DNA of 64,000 nucleotides from Glandiceps talaboti (taxonomy: Eukaryota; Hemichordata; Enteropneusta; Spengelidae), in the NCBI RefSeq assembly GCF_964340395.1, contig NC_135553.1:3282001-3346000 (forward strand), written 5' to 3'. This document shows positions 12,440 through 26,045 of this stretch, piece by piece (within the stretch, counting starts at the first letter, position 1; each line of letters starts with the position of its first letter). The notes under the pieces are model-generated. The model worked only from the letters and a program-made list of their open reading frames with translations. It was not told where the DNA came from and did not search any database. Made by a program: the position numbers and the translations under genes.

Positions 12440-12730
12440 ATCACAGTTATTAGCCCCAACAGGCACCACCCAGAGGGGACTATAACATTGGGTTCCATCT
12501 GTGTGTCCGTCCATGGATGCATATGTACTTGTGTGTATTCACTCTCACATCTCTGGCTTGTACCAACTGATTTCAACCAAACCTGGCACATAGGTCACAC
12601 ACTTTGCGAGTCATATGATTGACACTTTGTTTTGTGACCGAATCAAATGGCCAAATGGCAGCCATATTTGTTGTCAAATTTCACAATTTGTACCATAACT
12701 TAGAAGGGTTAATAGACTATACAGTCGTAG
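12440..12730. mobile_element. Probable interspersed repeat fragment
   Basis: The segment contains TGTGTGTCCGTCCATGG and CAACTGATTTCAACCAAACC followed by TGGCACATAGGTCACAC. I recognise this combination from dispersed repeats common in marine invertebrate genomes (general knowledge, not checked). It is locally richer in GC than its surroundings. No termini were defined. Confidence 0.35.
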
Positions 12731-15700
12731 TGACAAGGCCCCTTAGATCACACATATTTTCCTGGGCTCAATGAGGAAAGTAATAATACTATATAATTAC
12801 TACCATAATATGTACATTGACAAATTTATGAAGTAATGGTAGTTGATTCATTTGATTTCTTTGGGTTGATAAATGGCTTAATTTCTCAAATAAATTCGTG
12901 AAAAGCCCAGTAAAAAATGATGACGTCATTACACCATGTCCAAATGAAACTAATGCATCTGTATAGACTTTGCCTGGATTGTGTTGATTTAAACTGGATT
13001 CCTCCAGAAAGTTAAAAGAAATACAGAATACAATTCATGAAAGTAACAATAACAAAAAGAGAGTGAATAATTCGGGTGAGCACCATGGAAATATAATTCC
13101 TTTGGAACTCGGCAAAGTCCATGAAACAAACAGAAATAAAACAAGATTAATATGGGCTTCATGTTACAAAGTATAATTTATACATATTTGTATTAGTACA
13201 TACAATAAAGGTATAGATATGAATGTTACAAGACAATACGAATATATAAAATGTCTCTTGATCTACCAAATTTAATGATAAATGTAAATAAAGGTGGCAG
13301 GAAGCATACATGACTACAAAATGTTTTATGGTAACTAAACTTCAACAACATAAAACTACTCTATAGAGATGCTAAAATTAGGATTCTTCAACTTTTAAAT
13401 CAAAAAACAAAATACAATTAAAACTGTTGTTCTTAGCACTATTTTATGACACATTTAGATAAAAGAGCTTCGTCATTAAGAAGAACAAACTGAAAATTTG
13501 TCAAATTTTCTTTCTGCTGTCATTTTGTAACTGTGATCTATCTTCACCAGACATTCTCATTTATTTCTAAATTAGTTGTCAGATGTATTTGAGGAAAACT
13601 TCTCCTGTCTGATGCCAATACGGATAAGAAAGCATGTTCATAGATGTTTGCTTGATATGGTTTGAACTTTGCTGTCGGATAGCAATTTGGATAAGATGGC
13701 TGGCACAGAAACTCTCAAGAGAGATACACACATGTATACCGTGATCCAACATGATCGTAGTCTATGCAAACAACATTGTTCTCATACAAAAATGTATGTA
13801 ATGGATTGGATAAACTTGCATAGAAATTCCATTTTAATGTTTTTATGATCTTTTTAGAAAGTTTAATAATAATTTCATATTACTTCATAATCTTGTAATC
13901 TGTTGAAGTCTCATTAAGACACAAAGTCTGTATTTTTCATACCATTATATAAATTCACCGCTGTATCCAGATGTAATCTTTAAATACCCAATATAATCCC
14001 ACTTCCCTTTTTTATTAGCAATACTAAATCTACTGTTGAACATAGAATTTACATCAGTTCTCTTCTGTTTTCACAAGAACTTTTCAGTTAAACATAAAGA
14101 GACAGACATCTTGTTTTCTTAAAATAATAAATGAAGTGAAAATTTTGGAAAACTTTGACCAAAAAAAACCATGATTTAAAATCATGCAATAAAAATTACA
14201 ATAATGAGATTCTTAAGAGTACATTTTTCCACAATCGTGGGAACTGAATCATCAGAATAGAAATATATATATATCAAAAGAATTTAAACAAAAAGTTAAA
14301 AGAATTTTCTTATACTTCTACCAGCCCAATGTTTTTGACCATTCAGAAGTAATGCAAATAGACATTACCATAATTAAAGATAGGAAACAAGTATAAAAAT
14401 CAATGTACATGTACGTGCATATCCACATTTCTGAACAAAATGGCCACCAAACTGTCTAGGGAAAAATATGAAATGGTTTGTATTCTTATCACAAGCCTTA
14501 GAAACATACTAATGTTTGTTTTATGTGTTATTGATTTTGTACAAATTGTTCTAACAACAAAGTTCTTTGATTTTTATGATTAATATTACTCCAGCAGCAC
14601 CATGATTTCCTGAAGGTTACTTGGAAATATAAACAATGCCTTGAGATATATTTTTTTTAATTTGTGGAAATATGTATACTCTTCATCAAAATACTGTTTA
14701 CAGTTACTATTATAACAAAAAGTTATCATTATTTGCTTCCAAAATTATAACATTATTATACATGTTTTGTTTTAAGAAGTCACATTCTGAAAATCTCTGA
14801 ACTCTCACAAGTATAAACAATATTCTCTTTCAGACTAAATTGTGTTCAAAATAATGGGGTTTGAATTTGTGTTTTTATATATCCAAGTATCAAACATGAA
14901 GTCTATAATATCATTCCATGGTATTTAAACTTTGACATTGAGTGACAATGTACCGGTATAAAGAATATGAATGGCCAAGGTATGTCCACAAGAATTGGGT
15001 CTTGCTTCAGTACAAGTTGCAATGTAGATAATTATGTGAACTTTGGAAACTTTTGTCACACAAGAATTTGCTTCATAACACATTTTCTAATGGTACATAT
15101 AGAATACATGTACCAAGAATGCACTGAATGTTAACTGGCCCAATAAAAAAATTTAGTATATGAAATTTTTGTTATACAGTAGTTATTATTATTATATGGT
15201 AGTACAATTATTGTCTATTTATGGTATTAATCACTATTATGTGCATATTCATTATATAATTTGCATATTGAATACACATTATTAATATATTCTGTGGTAT
15301 CAAACACTGAATAACTTGCATATTCATTACATAATTTGCATAATTATATAGTCAATACTATCCACAGTTTGATATGCATTTAATAACTTCATTTTCATAT
15401 ACATTTTACTCATACAACCTACAAAATTATTGTTACAAGTCAATGAATAAAACATTCATGTGTTGATGTATTTTAATTCAGCTACCCCACATGTTACATT
15501 CAAAATGTACTTCCTGGTCAAAAATCATATCAAGACGTGCACGGGTGAAATATTTATATTCAGATCAGCTTAATCTCTGACATTGCCTTTGTAATAATTG
15601 CATTTTTTTCTTACTCTGAATGACTCACTAAACATCCTTTGATGTTAGCGTGTCATCGTGAAACTGAATGAATCAGTGAATAAATCTTGATGTAGCTATA

Positions 15701-15800
15701 ACATGTTTTCTCTAGGGACATTGTCAAATGACATGATGGTTGCTACAGTCACAAAGTGCACAAGAAGGTCAAGGAATACACAGATTATTGAACAAAAAAT
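12731..15800. other. Unannotated AT-rich sequence with a small duplication
   Basis: No gene was seen. At 15238-15346 the phrase GCATATTCATTAYATAATTTGCATA is repeated about 77 bp apart. The rest shows nothing supportable. Confidence 0.4.
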
Positions 15801-15804
15801 AGAT

Positions 15805-16320
15805 ATTGTTGACATCAAAAACTAGGGGCTTTCAAGAGGTTTTGAGAAAACGATATCAACTCTGTTTCATAGAAATTGTCAATCATACTGTGAGGCAATG
15901 AATATACTAACGTTTCATAAAAGTTGAAAGCTAAAGAATTGTGAACATCAAAAACCAGGGGCTTTATAAGAAAAAGGTTTTTAAAACCAGATAATGGTAA
16001 TCAACTTTGTTTCATAGGAATTAACAAGCATACTGTTGGCTATAACTGTGAGAGATGAAAGCTAGGAAATTGTTGGAATCAAAACCAGAGACATTGAAAA
16101 AAAGGTTTTGGGTGTAGAAAATGATACTCTACAGCAATTCTTTCTATTTCTACATTACTGTAATTCTCATCAAAGCCTATTCAACAACTGAATGACAATT
16201 TCACACCGACATTCAACAACGATGTAAAAAAAAGATAAAAAGTCATTTGTGTAAAGAAATGAACAGTGTAAAGCCATCAAAAGCCAAGGAGCTTTCAAAA
16301 GTATGATTGAAACTAGAGAG
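15805..16320. repeat. About 130-136-bp degenerate tandem repeat, 3-4 copies
   Basis: CATCAAAAACYAGGGGCTTT-like starts lie at about 15812, 15948, 16078 and 16277. Each is followed by AAGGTTTT, then (first copies) AACTYTGTTTCATAGRAATT. Divergence increases to the right. Confidence 0.6.
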
Positions 16321-18478
16321 TTAATTGTATTTTTTTATAGTTACAACGGTATTAGTCCATCACCCAAATGACTGACAAAAACAGGAAAATAGCTAATTTT
16401 AAAAGTAGTCCGTATATCTCAGAATGAGACTCATAAATCTACCTAATGATGGAAATTTATTGATTGAAGCAAAGAATTTTTAAAGAAATTCCTTAAAAAG
16501 TAGATGGCAAACATTGTCGGGTAGTAGGTTGTTTTTGCTGGCTATTATACTGTTAGCTACATTCCTGAAAACTGAAAGTAGCAAATAATGAATTTCAGTC
16601 ATTGTAATAACTCTTTCATGTATACTTCAGATAAAATACACCAGGACTACTTTGAATGTTGGATGCACAGTACATGTATGTGGGATTATGGTTGTTGAAA
16701 GCATTCTCATACTTTACTGATCTCCGGATCTTGACTATTTCATCACTCCTGTCAACTGTACATTCACCATAAAGGCATAGTATAGATAAAGAAATAACAG
16801 GCATGTTTTGGTAGATTGTTAATTGGCAAACTTATAAAATACAATTGCAGAAACCACTGAAATCCCGGATATGATGGCGTTCGAATTTGTTTTGGGAAAA
16901 ACTCATTTTGTGGCAGGTTCCACTGCATCATTCACGAATATTCACTATTCTTAGCATTGCACATTTTCTTACATATTCCCTTTGACAATCTTGTCAAATG
17001 GTTCAACTGATTTTGAAAGTTGAGAAAATTTGAAATCTTAATGTTACCAAAGCCTTGAAATAAGCAAGTTATCTATCAGACCATAGGAACATGTGCTCAT
17101 ATTTGAATTTGTACATTTAGATATTGTTCAAATTAATAGATTTAGTAAGTCCTTGAAGTTGGTAAGTTATCACACTAGTATATTTGAATAAATAGTGACA
17201 TTGCTAGCTCTCTAATAAAATGGGTATTCATATTTGAACTCAAATAGTTATAATTGGTTACTGGATGGCTATAAAAATCAATGAAGTGAGGTACATATTA
17301 TTATGACTCTTCTCATCAATGATCCGAGACTCCTTCAGGCACTAAGTCAGCAAATCACTGATTCTAATCATTTCAGACAGCTCAATTGTGAAAAACAACA
17401 CACCCCATGGCAGTCTGTTTAAACAGTTTGTCTGAGTTTTCAAGTGATGCCCTGGAGCTTATTGTATCTCCCATGGTATCCTAGCAACAGTGAGAGGTCA
17501 TCTCCTACTGACCTATCCCTTTTAGCAATGTCAACGCCTTTCATTTAATAGTATTAGCATTTGACTTGTGTCTTGGCCAAAGGTAGTTTTGAAGTGATTT
17601 GTGCTTTTTTCCTTTTGTTTGAGTTTGATAGTTGATCGCTTCAAATGTGAAAAAAAAAAAAAAAGGAATCTAAAATTATGGAGATGTGTTGAAAACATGT
17701 AAAGAATAACTGTTTTGATATTAAGAGTTTTGTAAAACCCAATTTGGTAATAGAGAACTAAATATTTTGTTTTCTAAAAAAAAATGTTCTTACCAGACAG
17801 CAGTCTGGGATTTAGATTACAGTTAGCTGACAACTTGAATCAACTTGCCATGTCTCTTGTTTCCTTTGAAGGTTTTGACAGGCAACCGCCTACGTTGAAC
17901 TATACATACTGTTGTACACATTTTTTATACAAAACACAGTTTTGGCATTGGCCTGTCAAAACCTACAAAAGGAATAAATATAATTATATCATAAATAAAA
18001 TAGGTTTTGACAATCCCTCTGAATCATGAAAAACTTTAATTTCACAAATTCTAAGTAGTTTAAAATTGGTTGTACAAGTCATTTATTTACCTTGAGCTGC
18101 CAATTTTGAAATTGTTCTTGTCCCACAAATGTAGTTTTAAACAATGTATGTCTGAGTAGTTAGGCCAGTCATATTTAATTCTATGTTTCTCTTGACCTGA
18201 CCGACCCTATATTTCATCAATCTGACAAAATAATTTTAAAAAACTGATGCCCTCTATGGCAGGATTAGAACAAAATCACCATGTCACTTTAAATGGTGAC
18301 AACCCCACGGGTGTGTATCTGAGCTAAAATTATCATTTATAACTAAAATTTGAGAACTTTAACAAAACGTATGGTTCAAAGTTTTCTTGTGACTTTGTCG
18401 TTTCTAAGTCATTCAGACCTTTGAAATATAATTATGGAATTAGACAGAGTATTACCAACATGTACACACACACATTCT
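16321..18478. other. Unannotated sequence with a 14-bp perfect inverted repeat
   Basis: AGGTTTTGACAGGC at 17870-17883 is the exact reverse complement of 17951-17964. Part of it (AGGTTTTGACA) recurs at about 18003. Otherwise no feature was recognised. Confidence 0.4.
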
Positions 18479-20712
18479 TTTTTTAGCTCCGCTGTCAGCG
18501 AAAGCTGAAAGCGTAGCTTTAGGTATAGGTTGTATAGAGTATAGAGAGTAGAGTGAATCATAGGTGTCCGTCAAACTTTTATATTTTCATTATTTTCTCC
18601 GGAAGTGACAGTCAGTATTCTTAGATATTTGGTGTGCATGTTCCCTGGGGGGGAGGCTATTCAGATTTGTTGATGCCAAGTTGATCTGTACCATTTTCAA
18701 TTTTTTATGATTTGTTTTCATAAAATGTCATTTTCATCATCTCCGTGAAAACTTATTGTCAGATTGCTTTGATATCTGGTGTGTTGATGCGCAGGGGGTA
18801 GCTTACTCAGGTTTGTTAATTTCAAGTCAGCACATCTTCATTTTTATTTTTTATGATTTTTTTTTGTAATTTGAAAAAAAAATGAATATGTTAATGAGGA
18901 TAATGACCGACGCCATATTGGAAATCATTCGACGAGACTTTAAGTAAACTGCCACTTTTCAAAAGACACTATTGACGTCAAACAAGCAATGCAATATGTG
19001 CTATAGTCATAATTCTACGCATTGGGCGCCCAAATGCATGAAGTGACAAGCGTTTATTCGAAACAGGGTTGTAAACTTCAAATCCAAATTCTGCACCCTT
19101 CTACATAATCAGCCAGTCCGCAACGTCCTTATTTGCATACTCTATCCTGATTCGACCAGAAGCTGAAGCTGACCTCATGTGACCGGGCGATTTTCCACAG
19201 CAAGCAACAACACAAGACGTTCTTGGTACTCACTAAAATCTCACTTCATACCCACTATAAAAATGTGATGTTTTCAGATAACATGTAACTTGTGATTAAT
19301 TCTATATTGTCCTGCAATTTGGAGTGACAGTGAACCAGAATTAAGACAACTTGCGTAAGGAAGGCATGCGGTTGAAGTTATGCAAGAGCAGTCTAACTGC
19401 GGACTGTGAATCAACCAAATTTTGTTTATTGGCCGACAGTTCACATGTAAAGTTAAACAACATGAACGTGTCTTGCCATTTCCAAAATGCAAATATTTGG
19501 CAAGTAAAAATAATTAAAATAATCACAACTTTAATTTGGCTTCAGACTTTGCATTATGTTTTGCGTATCTTTCCCCGTTTTACATGTAAATCCGAAAAGG
19601 TTCTCTCGTCATGTCATCAGTGATCATAGGCACCGCGCCGGTCACAAGAAACACTGTAAATTCCATCTTTCTTAGTTTCCGTACGGCGACAACCCCAGGT
19701 ACCCGGATGCACGAGGGACTAACCCGGAAGCAAGTCGTTGTCAGCCATACGTTACAGTGGTAACATCGTCCGAGAAATCGCTGCGTTCAGAGTGTCATTA
19801 TTCACAGAATTGTTGTTTTCGAGTGAAAACGCGTCTTGAATTGTATAAATCTAACAAATGAAGACATGTCAAGTTATATTTTGAAAGTTGTATCGCTAGT
19901 TTGAGACGATTTTCTCACGTACTATCGAGGCTTACTTGGACTTGGACCTTACTCCAGTTCATCGGGAAGTTTAGCCAGTCCGATAATTCTTTCTGGTTTA
20001 GTTTACAACACTTTTGATCACGCAGATTTTGTTGTTGTGATGAAAAGAAATTAAAAAAAAAAGATCACTTCAACCATTTCGTTGTGTTTTCTTTATGAAA
20101 GGTAATAGAACATGAACGAGTGTTACCACTGTAACGTATGGCTGCCAGAATGACTCTCTTTCTGGTACTTGGCGGGGATTGTCGCTGTCCGGAAACTAAG
20201 ATGGCGATTAATACATTTCTTCCCTATATATATCTACTCAACTTGTACAAGTTGAATGTTGTTGACTTGGTAAATTTGTTAGAAAATTGAAATTCAAATT
20301 GCCTCAAAATTATTTTAGATCCCTAGTTTATTTCATTCATCATTAAAATTTCCCAGGGTTAAAGCTGTAAGACAATGGAATTATTTATAGCCAACCTCAA
20401 AATCATCTTTTTTTTTCTTTTTCTTGTGTGCATTTCCCATTCATTTTTTTTCTGAGATTTTGTGCAATTTTTCATAACAGTAGATTTTTGTTATAAAATG
20501 GTGACTATGGTATAAAAGTACAATACATTACCAACTTCTGTGTAAAATGTGTTTTACAGTGAGACATCATATGAACCACTAACCACTTTATTGCATCGCT
20601 AAAACAAAACTGCATAGTGAAGATCTGAAGAACTGAACCACTTCTACGTGTCACCAAAATAAAAAATTAAATTAAAAAAAAAACAGCGGAGCTATTCTGA
20701 CCGATAGGTCGC
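18479..20712. mobile_element. 2.2-kb foldback-type element with TAGCTCCGCTGT ends
   Basis: TAGCTCCGCTGT at the left end (18484-18495) is the reverse complement of 20683-20694, with A/T-rich runs outside. The left 400 bp contains TGTCCGTCAAAC and GATATTTGGTGTGCATGTTC, which resemble dispersed repeats of marine invertebrates. Inside lies a second inverted repeat. 19742-19765 is a perfect 24-bp reverse complement of 20121-20144, and imperfect pairing extends outward to TTAGTTTCCG (about 19673) and CGGAAACTAA (about 20190). No transposase frame is visible, so it is probably non-autonomous or a nested pair of elements. Confidence 0.65.
19663..20206. repeat. Internal inverted repeat of the 2.2-kb element
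   Basis: The arms are about 19663-19765 and 20121-20206, with a 355-bp spacer. The inner 24 bp pair perfectly (CAGCCATACGTTACAGTGG... with its complement). The outer parts pair through GGCGACAACCCC and GGGGATTGTCGC-like blocks. The region is more CpG-rich than its surroundings. Confidence 0.8.
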
Positions 20713-22142
20713 TTGTTTAACCAACTGACTAACCAATCATTTTTAAGGCGAGAAACATATAATTAAATATAGGTGTCCTTGTAGAGAAGTGGTGTCATAC
20801 CTTGTCATACATGTACCATGTACAGATACAAGCTGAACCCACCAAACTATGTTCCAATAGAATCAATGTGTAAAAATCAGATAAAATCGGTTGAGCATTT
20901 TTTATTTTAAGCAGAAACCACCATGCTTCAAAAGTAAGTTAAAAGAGTAGAAAATGGGATACAATTATTGAGGGATATGTTTGACAGGAAAGTGATTTTA
21001 GGCTCTAAAGGTTAAACTATCCTGTTGCTAGATTAAGTAAAACATGTAGAAATTTGATAAAATTTCTGAAAAAAATAACTTTTTGGATAAAATTTCTCAG
21101 CACATTTGAAAATGATTGTAGGTTGAACTCCATGTGCTTCAGAATTTGGTCCAAAAATGTAGAAAATTATATAAAATTAATCAAAATTATTATTGTACTA
21201 GAAATTGATTACATCCATCACTTTTCAAAATTAGGTGAAAAGTGTTGGAAATCAGACAAAATTACTTCATAACATTTTTTTATGGGAGAGATTGTAGGCA
21301 TTATGCTTCAGAAGAACCTAAAAAATTAGTGTAGGAAATAGGATAAAATTGCTTTCAATTATACATTAGTTTTGGAGGAAGTCATTTCAGGTAGTGATAC
21401 TCTGTTTGATGTAGTTAATCCCCAACCTAGTAAGAACTTAGTACTTCTGTTACAATAGGTCACTCTACTAGATTGATATTCTAGCTGAGTTTTAGACTCG
21501 ACTATTAATCTCAAGTTAAATGTCAATAAAACTACCATTTCAGTGCATTGCATGTACTTCCTACTTTACTTCCTACAGTAATTACAATCAATAGCCCTGT
21601 TTAGACATTTGGTATTGGAAACAGCCAAAAACTTGACTTCCTTCCCGTGGAAATATATATTAATTTGGAATTAATAGTGTCAATAACTTAACAAAGTAGT
21701 TCGGCTTAATCATTCAGCCAAAGCCTTAAGAAAGCTAGGTGATTTAGCCACATCAACATACTACAGTACATATCATGTACCCTAGAACTACTACCTAAAA
21801 AAGTTGCCAATTTACATTTTTGTGCTTATGACAGTCGGTGTCACATGCACTCACATGTAGAGAGATTAGCCTATTTTATTTACCATACAAAATATTAATA
21901 ATTATTTTAATTTCACAATTCAAAATATTGAGCTCTAATATGATAATCTGTAAGATAGAACATTCATACCATGCTATCAGTCAGCACTCACATGGTTTAG
22001 AATCCTGATAGGGCTGAATTAAACAACACGACACATCTTACAGCCTCATGTGGTATACAAAGATAAAAACAAGCGGATCTGACTGTCAAAATGTTTGTTT
22101 TTGTTATTTGATAGAAATTAAGTATGGATGTTGTAACCATCA
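20713..22142. repeat. AT-rich sequence with a degenerate tandem repeat at 20860-21360
   Basis: ATGCTTCAGAA, GTAGAAAAT and GGATAAAATT recur in order about every 150-200 bp between about 20930 and 21350. No gene was recognised. The minus-strand frame at 21359-21553 was not convincing. Confidence 0.45.
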
Positions 22143-22147
22143 TTTGA

Positions 22148-22186
22148 CCTGATGATGCTTTGTTAACAGGGTAAATGTTCGTCAAA
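22148..22186 (+). ncRNA. Degenerate hammerhead-ribozyme-like motif (retroelement relic)
   Basis: The order is CTGATGA, then a helix-II-like hairpin GCTTTG-TTAA-CAGGGT (pairs with G-U wobbles), then AAATGTTCGTC. This resembles the minimal hammerhead of Penelope-like elements and retrozymes, CTGATGA / stem II / GAAAC-loop-GTC. The required GAAA is broken here (TAAA), so it should be inactive. The call rests on motif order only. Confidence 0.3.
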
Positions 22187-23099
22187 ACTTTTGGAAACCC
22201 TTAAAGTTGAGTTTTGCTGAGGCAATCCAGTTTTACATTTGTGTTTCCATGGATGTTATACATATATGTATTCACTGTAAATGGGCTACAGTTACCAGTT
22301 ATACCAAAGGGGCCTCACAATATTGACCCAAGTTTAGAAACAGCTTTTACTTGCTTGACTGTATTTCAATTACCATTGTGGTTGTCATGGTTATGCTACA
22401 TTTTACCAAAGGCACACAGATATCCTGTAATCCTAAAACAATGAAAAACATTTTAAAATCTTAAAAACCGACATTTAAATTTATCCAGGAAGTGATTGAA
22501 TCATGCATCATTAAAGACAAATCAGTTGTAGTAAAATTCCTGTCAGATGAAATCAACATCATGTGAAATTTATGATTTTATTGATATTCATAGAATCCTG
22601 TTACATTCCAATATTAGCCACCTAAATGTCAAATGATATATACAGCTTTAATGAAATAAATCTCTGTCAAAGATCAATCATTTTGTTAGAATGAGTTTTC
22701 CTTAAGCAATCTCAGTGCCGAAATGAAATGAGGTAATAAATAACACCTGAGGATGATCAACCCAATGTGGGATTTGGTACATATGTAGTCATTATTGAAC
22801 AGAAATTAGTTTGAGTATTAGTTTTTGAGACATTTCTCCAATAAAGACAATATAATCGCAGTAATGAGTAATTTCAAACCAAGTTTCTTGTGTATAAAGC
22901 TATCTGTTACAGATAGCATCAGGGTCCTTAAGTTTGATATTGAAGCTACTGGTGATTTTGGCCACCTGGGTACAGATTTAAATTGAAATATTGAATTGAA
23001 CAGTTACAGTTTTGAAACGGTGTCGAATGGAAAGTTGGTCACTATGCACATGATTTATAGTTAGATCACATCAAGATACATCTACATCAGAATGTCCAA
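22187..23099. other. No recognised feature
   Basis: AT-rich. The open frame at 22214-22444 has no domain or splice support. Confidence 0.4.
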
Positions 23100-23470
23100 T
23101 ATGTGACAACATTTCAAGTCGAGGAATGGCTTTCTGATTACGCTATCATCTGGTATTAAATGTACACGCAACTCAGTACCAACACTGAGATAGTCATCTA
23201 TCGGTATGTTACGACATCCACTATCATGATCATGTGAACATATTTAAAAGCATTGTGAAGACACAGCCGAAGCATGGCTTTCTGATTGAGCTAGTATCAG
23301 GTATAATATACATGCAACTCAGTACCAACACTTAGATACAATGTAGACATATCTACCTCAGGAAGTCCACTATGTGAACACATTTTAAAGCATTGTGAAG
23401 ACACAGCCCAAGAATGGCTTTCTGATTGTGCTAGCATCAGGTAAATGTACATCAATCAGTACCAACACCA
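23100..23470. repeat. About 140-bp tandem repeat, 3 copies
   Basis: ATGGCTTTCTGATT and CTCAGTACCAACAC recur in order in three copies (GGCTTTCTGATT at about 23127, 23275 and 23415). The second and third copies also share GCATTGTGAAGACACAGCC. The first copy is more diverged. Confidence 0.75.
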
Positions 23471-24699
23471 GGCTAACACTGACAAACTTTTAATGCATTT
23501 TAATTGTTACAATTTCTTGAGTTACAAACAAGGACTCTGTATATGTTGTATCACATTATTTTATCAAGTAGAAAAAACATAGTAGAATTGTTTTATCCAA
23601 TAAAAGTCCTAAATAAACACCCCATTTGTCACCCAAATGGCCACTATATACAGTAAAAAATACACACATAAACTCGGCTTGTGCCCCTTTGAGAGCTAAC
23701 AAATCAGAAAGAGTCTTGACTTGTACTGTACTTGCTTATTAGGATGAGTTTTTGATGAAAGATCAACCATTACATCATAGAAAGTTATTTACTTTGCTTC
23801 ACAACATTTAATAGGCCCATATAATATAGCACTCATCAGTGTTTTTGTTAAGGGTGGTAAGTAAGTAATATCTACCTGAGTTCCCCTGTCATTTTACTGG
23901 GGTTCCCTACCAAATTTATGGTGTATGTATTGGAACCCATGCTAGTGTTACCAGATTTCCTCCTTTCTGTTACCTGGGTTACCAGAAAGCCCTGCTTATA
24001 CTATAGCCAAAAAATATTTGTCAAATATCCCTCCTTTCAACTTTGTGTGGTCTGAAATTTTTACAAGAAAGAGTAAGTAGCTTTAATATGTAGACAAAAA
24101 GTAATGTCAATGTAATGTATTGAATTGTAATTATGTTCACACTATAGGCTGGCTAAAGCACTCAGTCCATAGACAATGATAGATGAAGCAAACCCAAGTA
24201 ATGAATACCAGGAAATGGTTGTTTCCGTGATAAGGTTAAGAGAAAACATGTTGATACTGTCAATTTTGACAAACTGCTTGCTGTCTTTCTTTCCAAACAT
24301 TGTCAATAAATTTTGTCATAACAGTGCAACATGCAGTATGAAAAGTTTTTTTCATGGGTCTAATTTCTAAAGATTCCTTTCCCTGCAGATTCGTAATACA
24401 TCATCCCCTGGAGTGATATTGTACCAATAAAAGGGATATTCATCAAATTACAACACAATTTCATCAGGGACTTGAAGCAATTTGTTGGTTTGAGAAGAAA
24501 ATACTAAGTCAATTGTTAACTAATGCATTAGAAATCAGCCATGGGAGTACACTATGTTGTGTATAAACCTCACTAGTAGTAGAACGAGAAGCTGGTAATT
24601 AGTTTGGTTCTACAAGTAGACTATGCCATGGGGTTAACACAGATCATTAATAAAAATGGTTGCTACACTTTGATGTGTAATTGACAGCTACTTTTGTAG
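23471..24699. other. No recognised feature
   Basis: AT-rich with short open frames only. Nothing supportable. Confidence 0.4.
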
Positions 24700-24726
24700 T
24701 AGACTTTGGAAAGGTCATAGGGTGGG

Positions 24727-25135
24727 CAATTCCCAGATGACTTTGAACAGTTCCCAACAGACCTATTAACAGTCCACAGCAGACAGGAACAGTCCACAGC
24801 AGACTTGGAACAGTACCCAACAGACCTAGGAACAGTCCACATCAGACTGGAACAGTTCCCAACAGACCTAGGAACAGTCCACAGCAGACTTTGAACAGTT
24901 CCCAACAGACCTAGGAACAGTCTACAGCAGATTTGGAACAGTTCCCAACAGACCTAGGAACAGTCTACAGCAGACTTTGAACAGTTCCCAACAGACCTAG
25001 GAACAGTCCACAGCAGACTTTGAACAGTTCCCAACAGACCTAGGAACAGTCTACAGCAGATTTGGAACAGTTCCCAACAGACCTAGGAACAGTCTACAGC
25101 AGACTTTGAACAGTTCCCAACAGACTGAAAGGACA
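24727..25135. repeat. 43-bp minisatellite, about 9-10 copies
   Basis: The unit contains GAACAGTTCCCAACAGACCT followed by AGGAACAGTCCACAGCAGAC. Successive CAGACCTAG starts lie at 24821, 24863, 24906 and 24949, and so on. Two variants (TCCACAGCAGACTTTG and TCTACAGCAGATTTGG) alternate, giving an 86-bp higher-order period in the right half. Since 43 is not a multiple of 3, frames through it are accidental. Confidence 0.9.
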
Positions 25136-25480
25136 TCCAGAAATCCCTACAGTCTACAGACTTTGGACATTTCCCAGTAGACTTTCAGCAGTTCCAGTAT
25201 TGACAGTAGACTTGATACAGTTTGTAAGAGCCTTAGGGACAACAGACTTATATGACTATAGTTCCCTACAGAGTTTGTAATGGTTAAAATGTAATAGCAA
25301 TTACTTACAAAGAATTGTTCCAGTGAACTTCATTGGAACAGTTTCGTTCACACTTGGAACATGTCCCAGCAGATTTAGATTTGAGACAGGTTCCAGCAGA
25401 CTTTGGATAGGATGCAACAGACCTGTTACAGTTGAGACTAATTGAGACAGATGTAGATAGACCTATAAATAGGTCCCAGC
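25136..25480. repeat. Degenerate flank of the 43-bp minisatellite
   Basis: Diverged words from the array (CAGCAGACTTTGGA, TTCCCAGTAGACTT, AACAGACCTG) continue irregularly. This suggests an older, wider array whose centre was re-homogenised. Confidence 0.55.
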
Positions 25481-25599
25481 AAGTATGAGACAGTTGTTTT
25501 ATGTTGTTACCATGGTAATAGTTGTTACAGTCGTCTCAATGATAAATGTAATTGGTTGATGAGTGCCCAATTCAATTGATGCAATGACATTTCAGCATA

Positions 25600-25890
25600 T
25601 GACACTTCCAGGCCACCATAGTTATGTAACTTTTGGAAAGGCACTTTTGGGCTGCAATAATACCACTTTCAGACCACAAATTCCTGTCAACGTTTGCCAC
25701 CATATACATATGTAATACTTTTGGCCTGCCTTACATACCACCACATATATGTATCTGTATCACTTTTGGCCAAAATGTGAGACACTTGTTATCAGTAAAC
25801 ATGTGTATGATACTTTGGTGCCACCATATAATTGACACTGGGGTGGGGGGTGGGAGGATATAATGCCACTTTGGGCCACCAAATAAAGTA
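25600..25890. repeat. Degenerate repeat around CACTTTTGGCC / CCACCATATA
   Basis: ACTTTTGGCC-like and CCACCATATA-like words alternate about every 60-75 bp, ending in a G-rich run near 25840-25856. There is no gene. Confidence 0.5.
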
Positions 25891-26045
25891 CTTTAGGGAT
25901 GCCAAACATGTGCTTTCTTATATCACATATCGGTGCACTATCTATCAGAAAAGATTACTTTGTCATACTTACAATTTGCAACAGAGTAATAGTACAGTGG
26001 TGAGAGGACATACCCAGTGTGTGAACTTAAGGGAAAATGACTACT

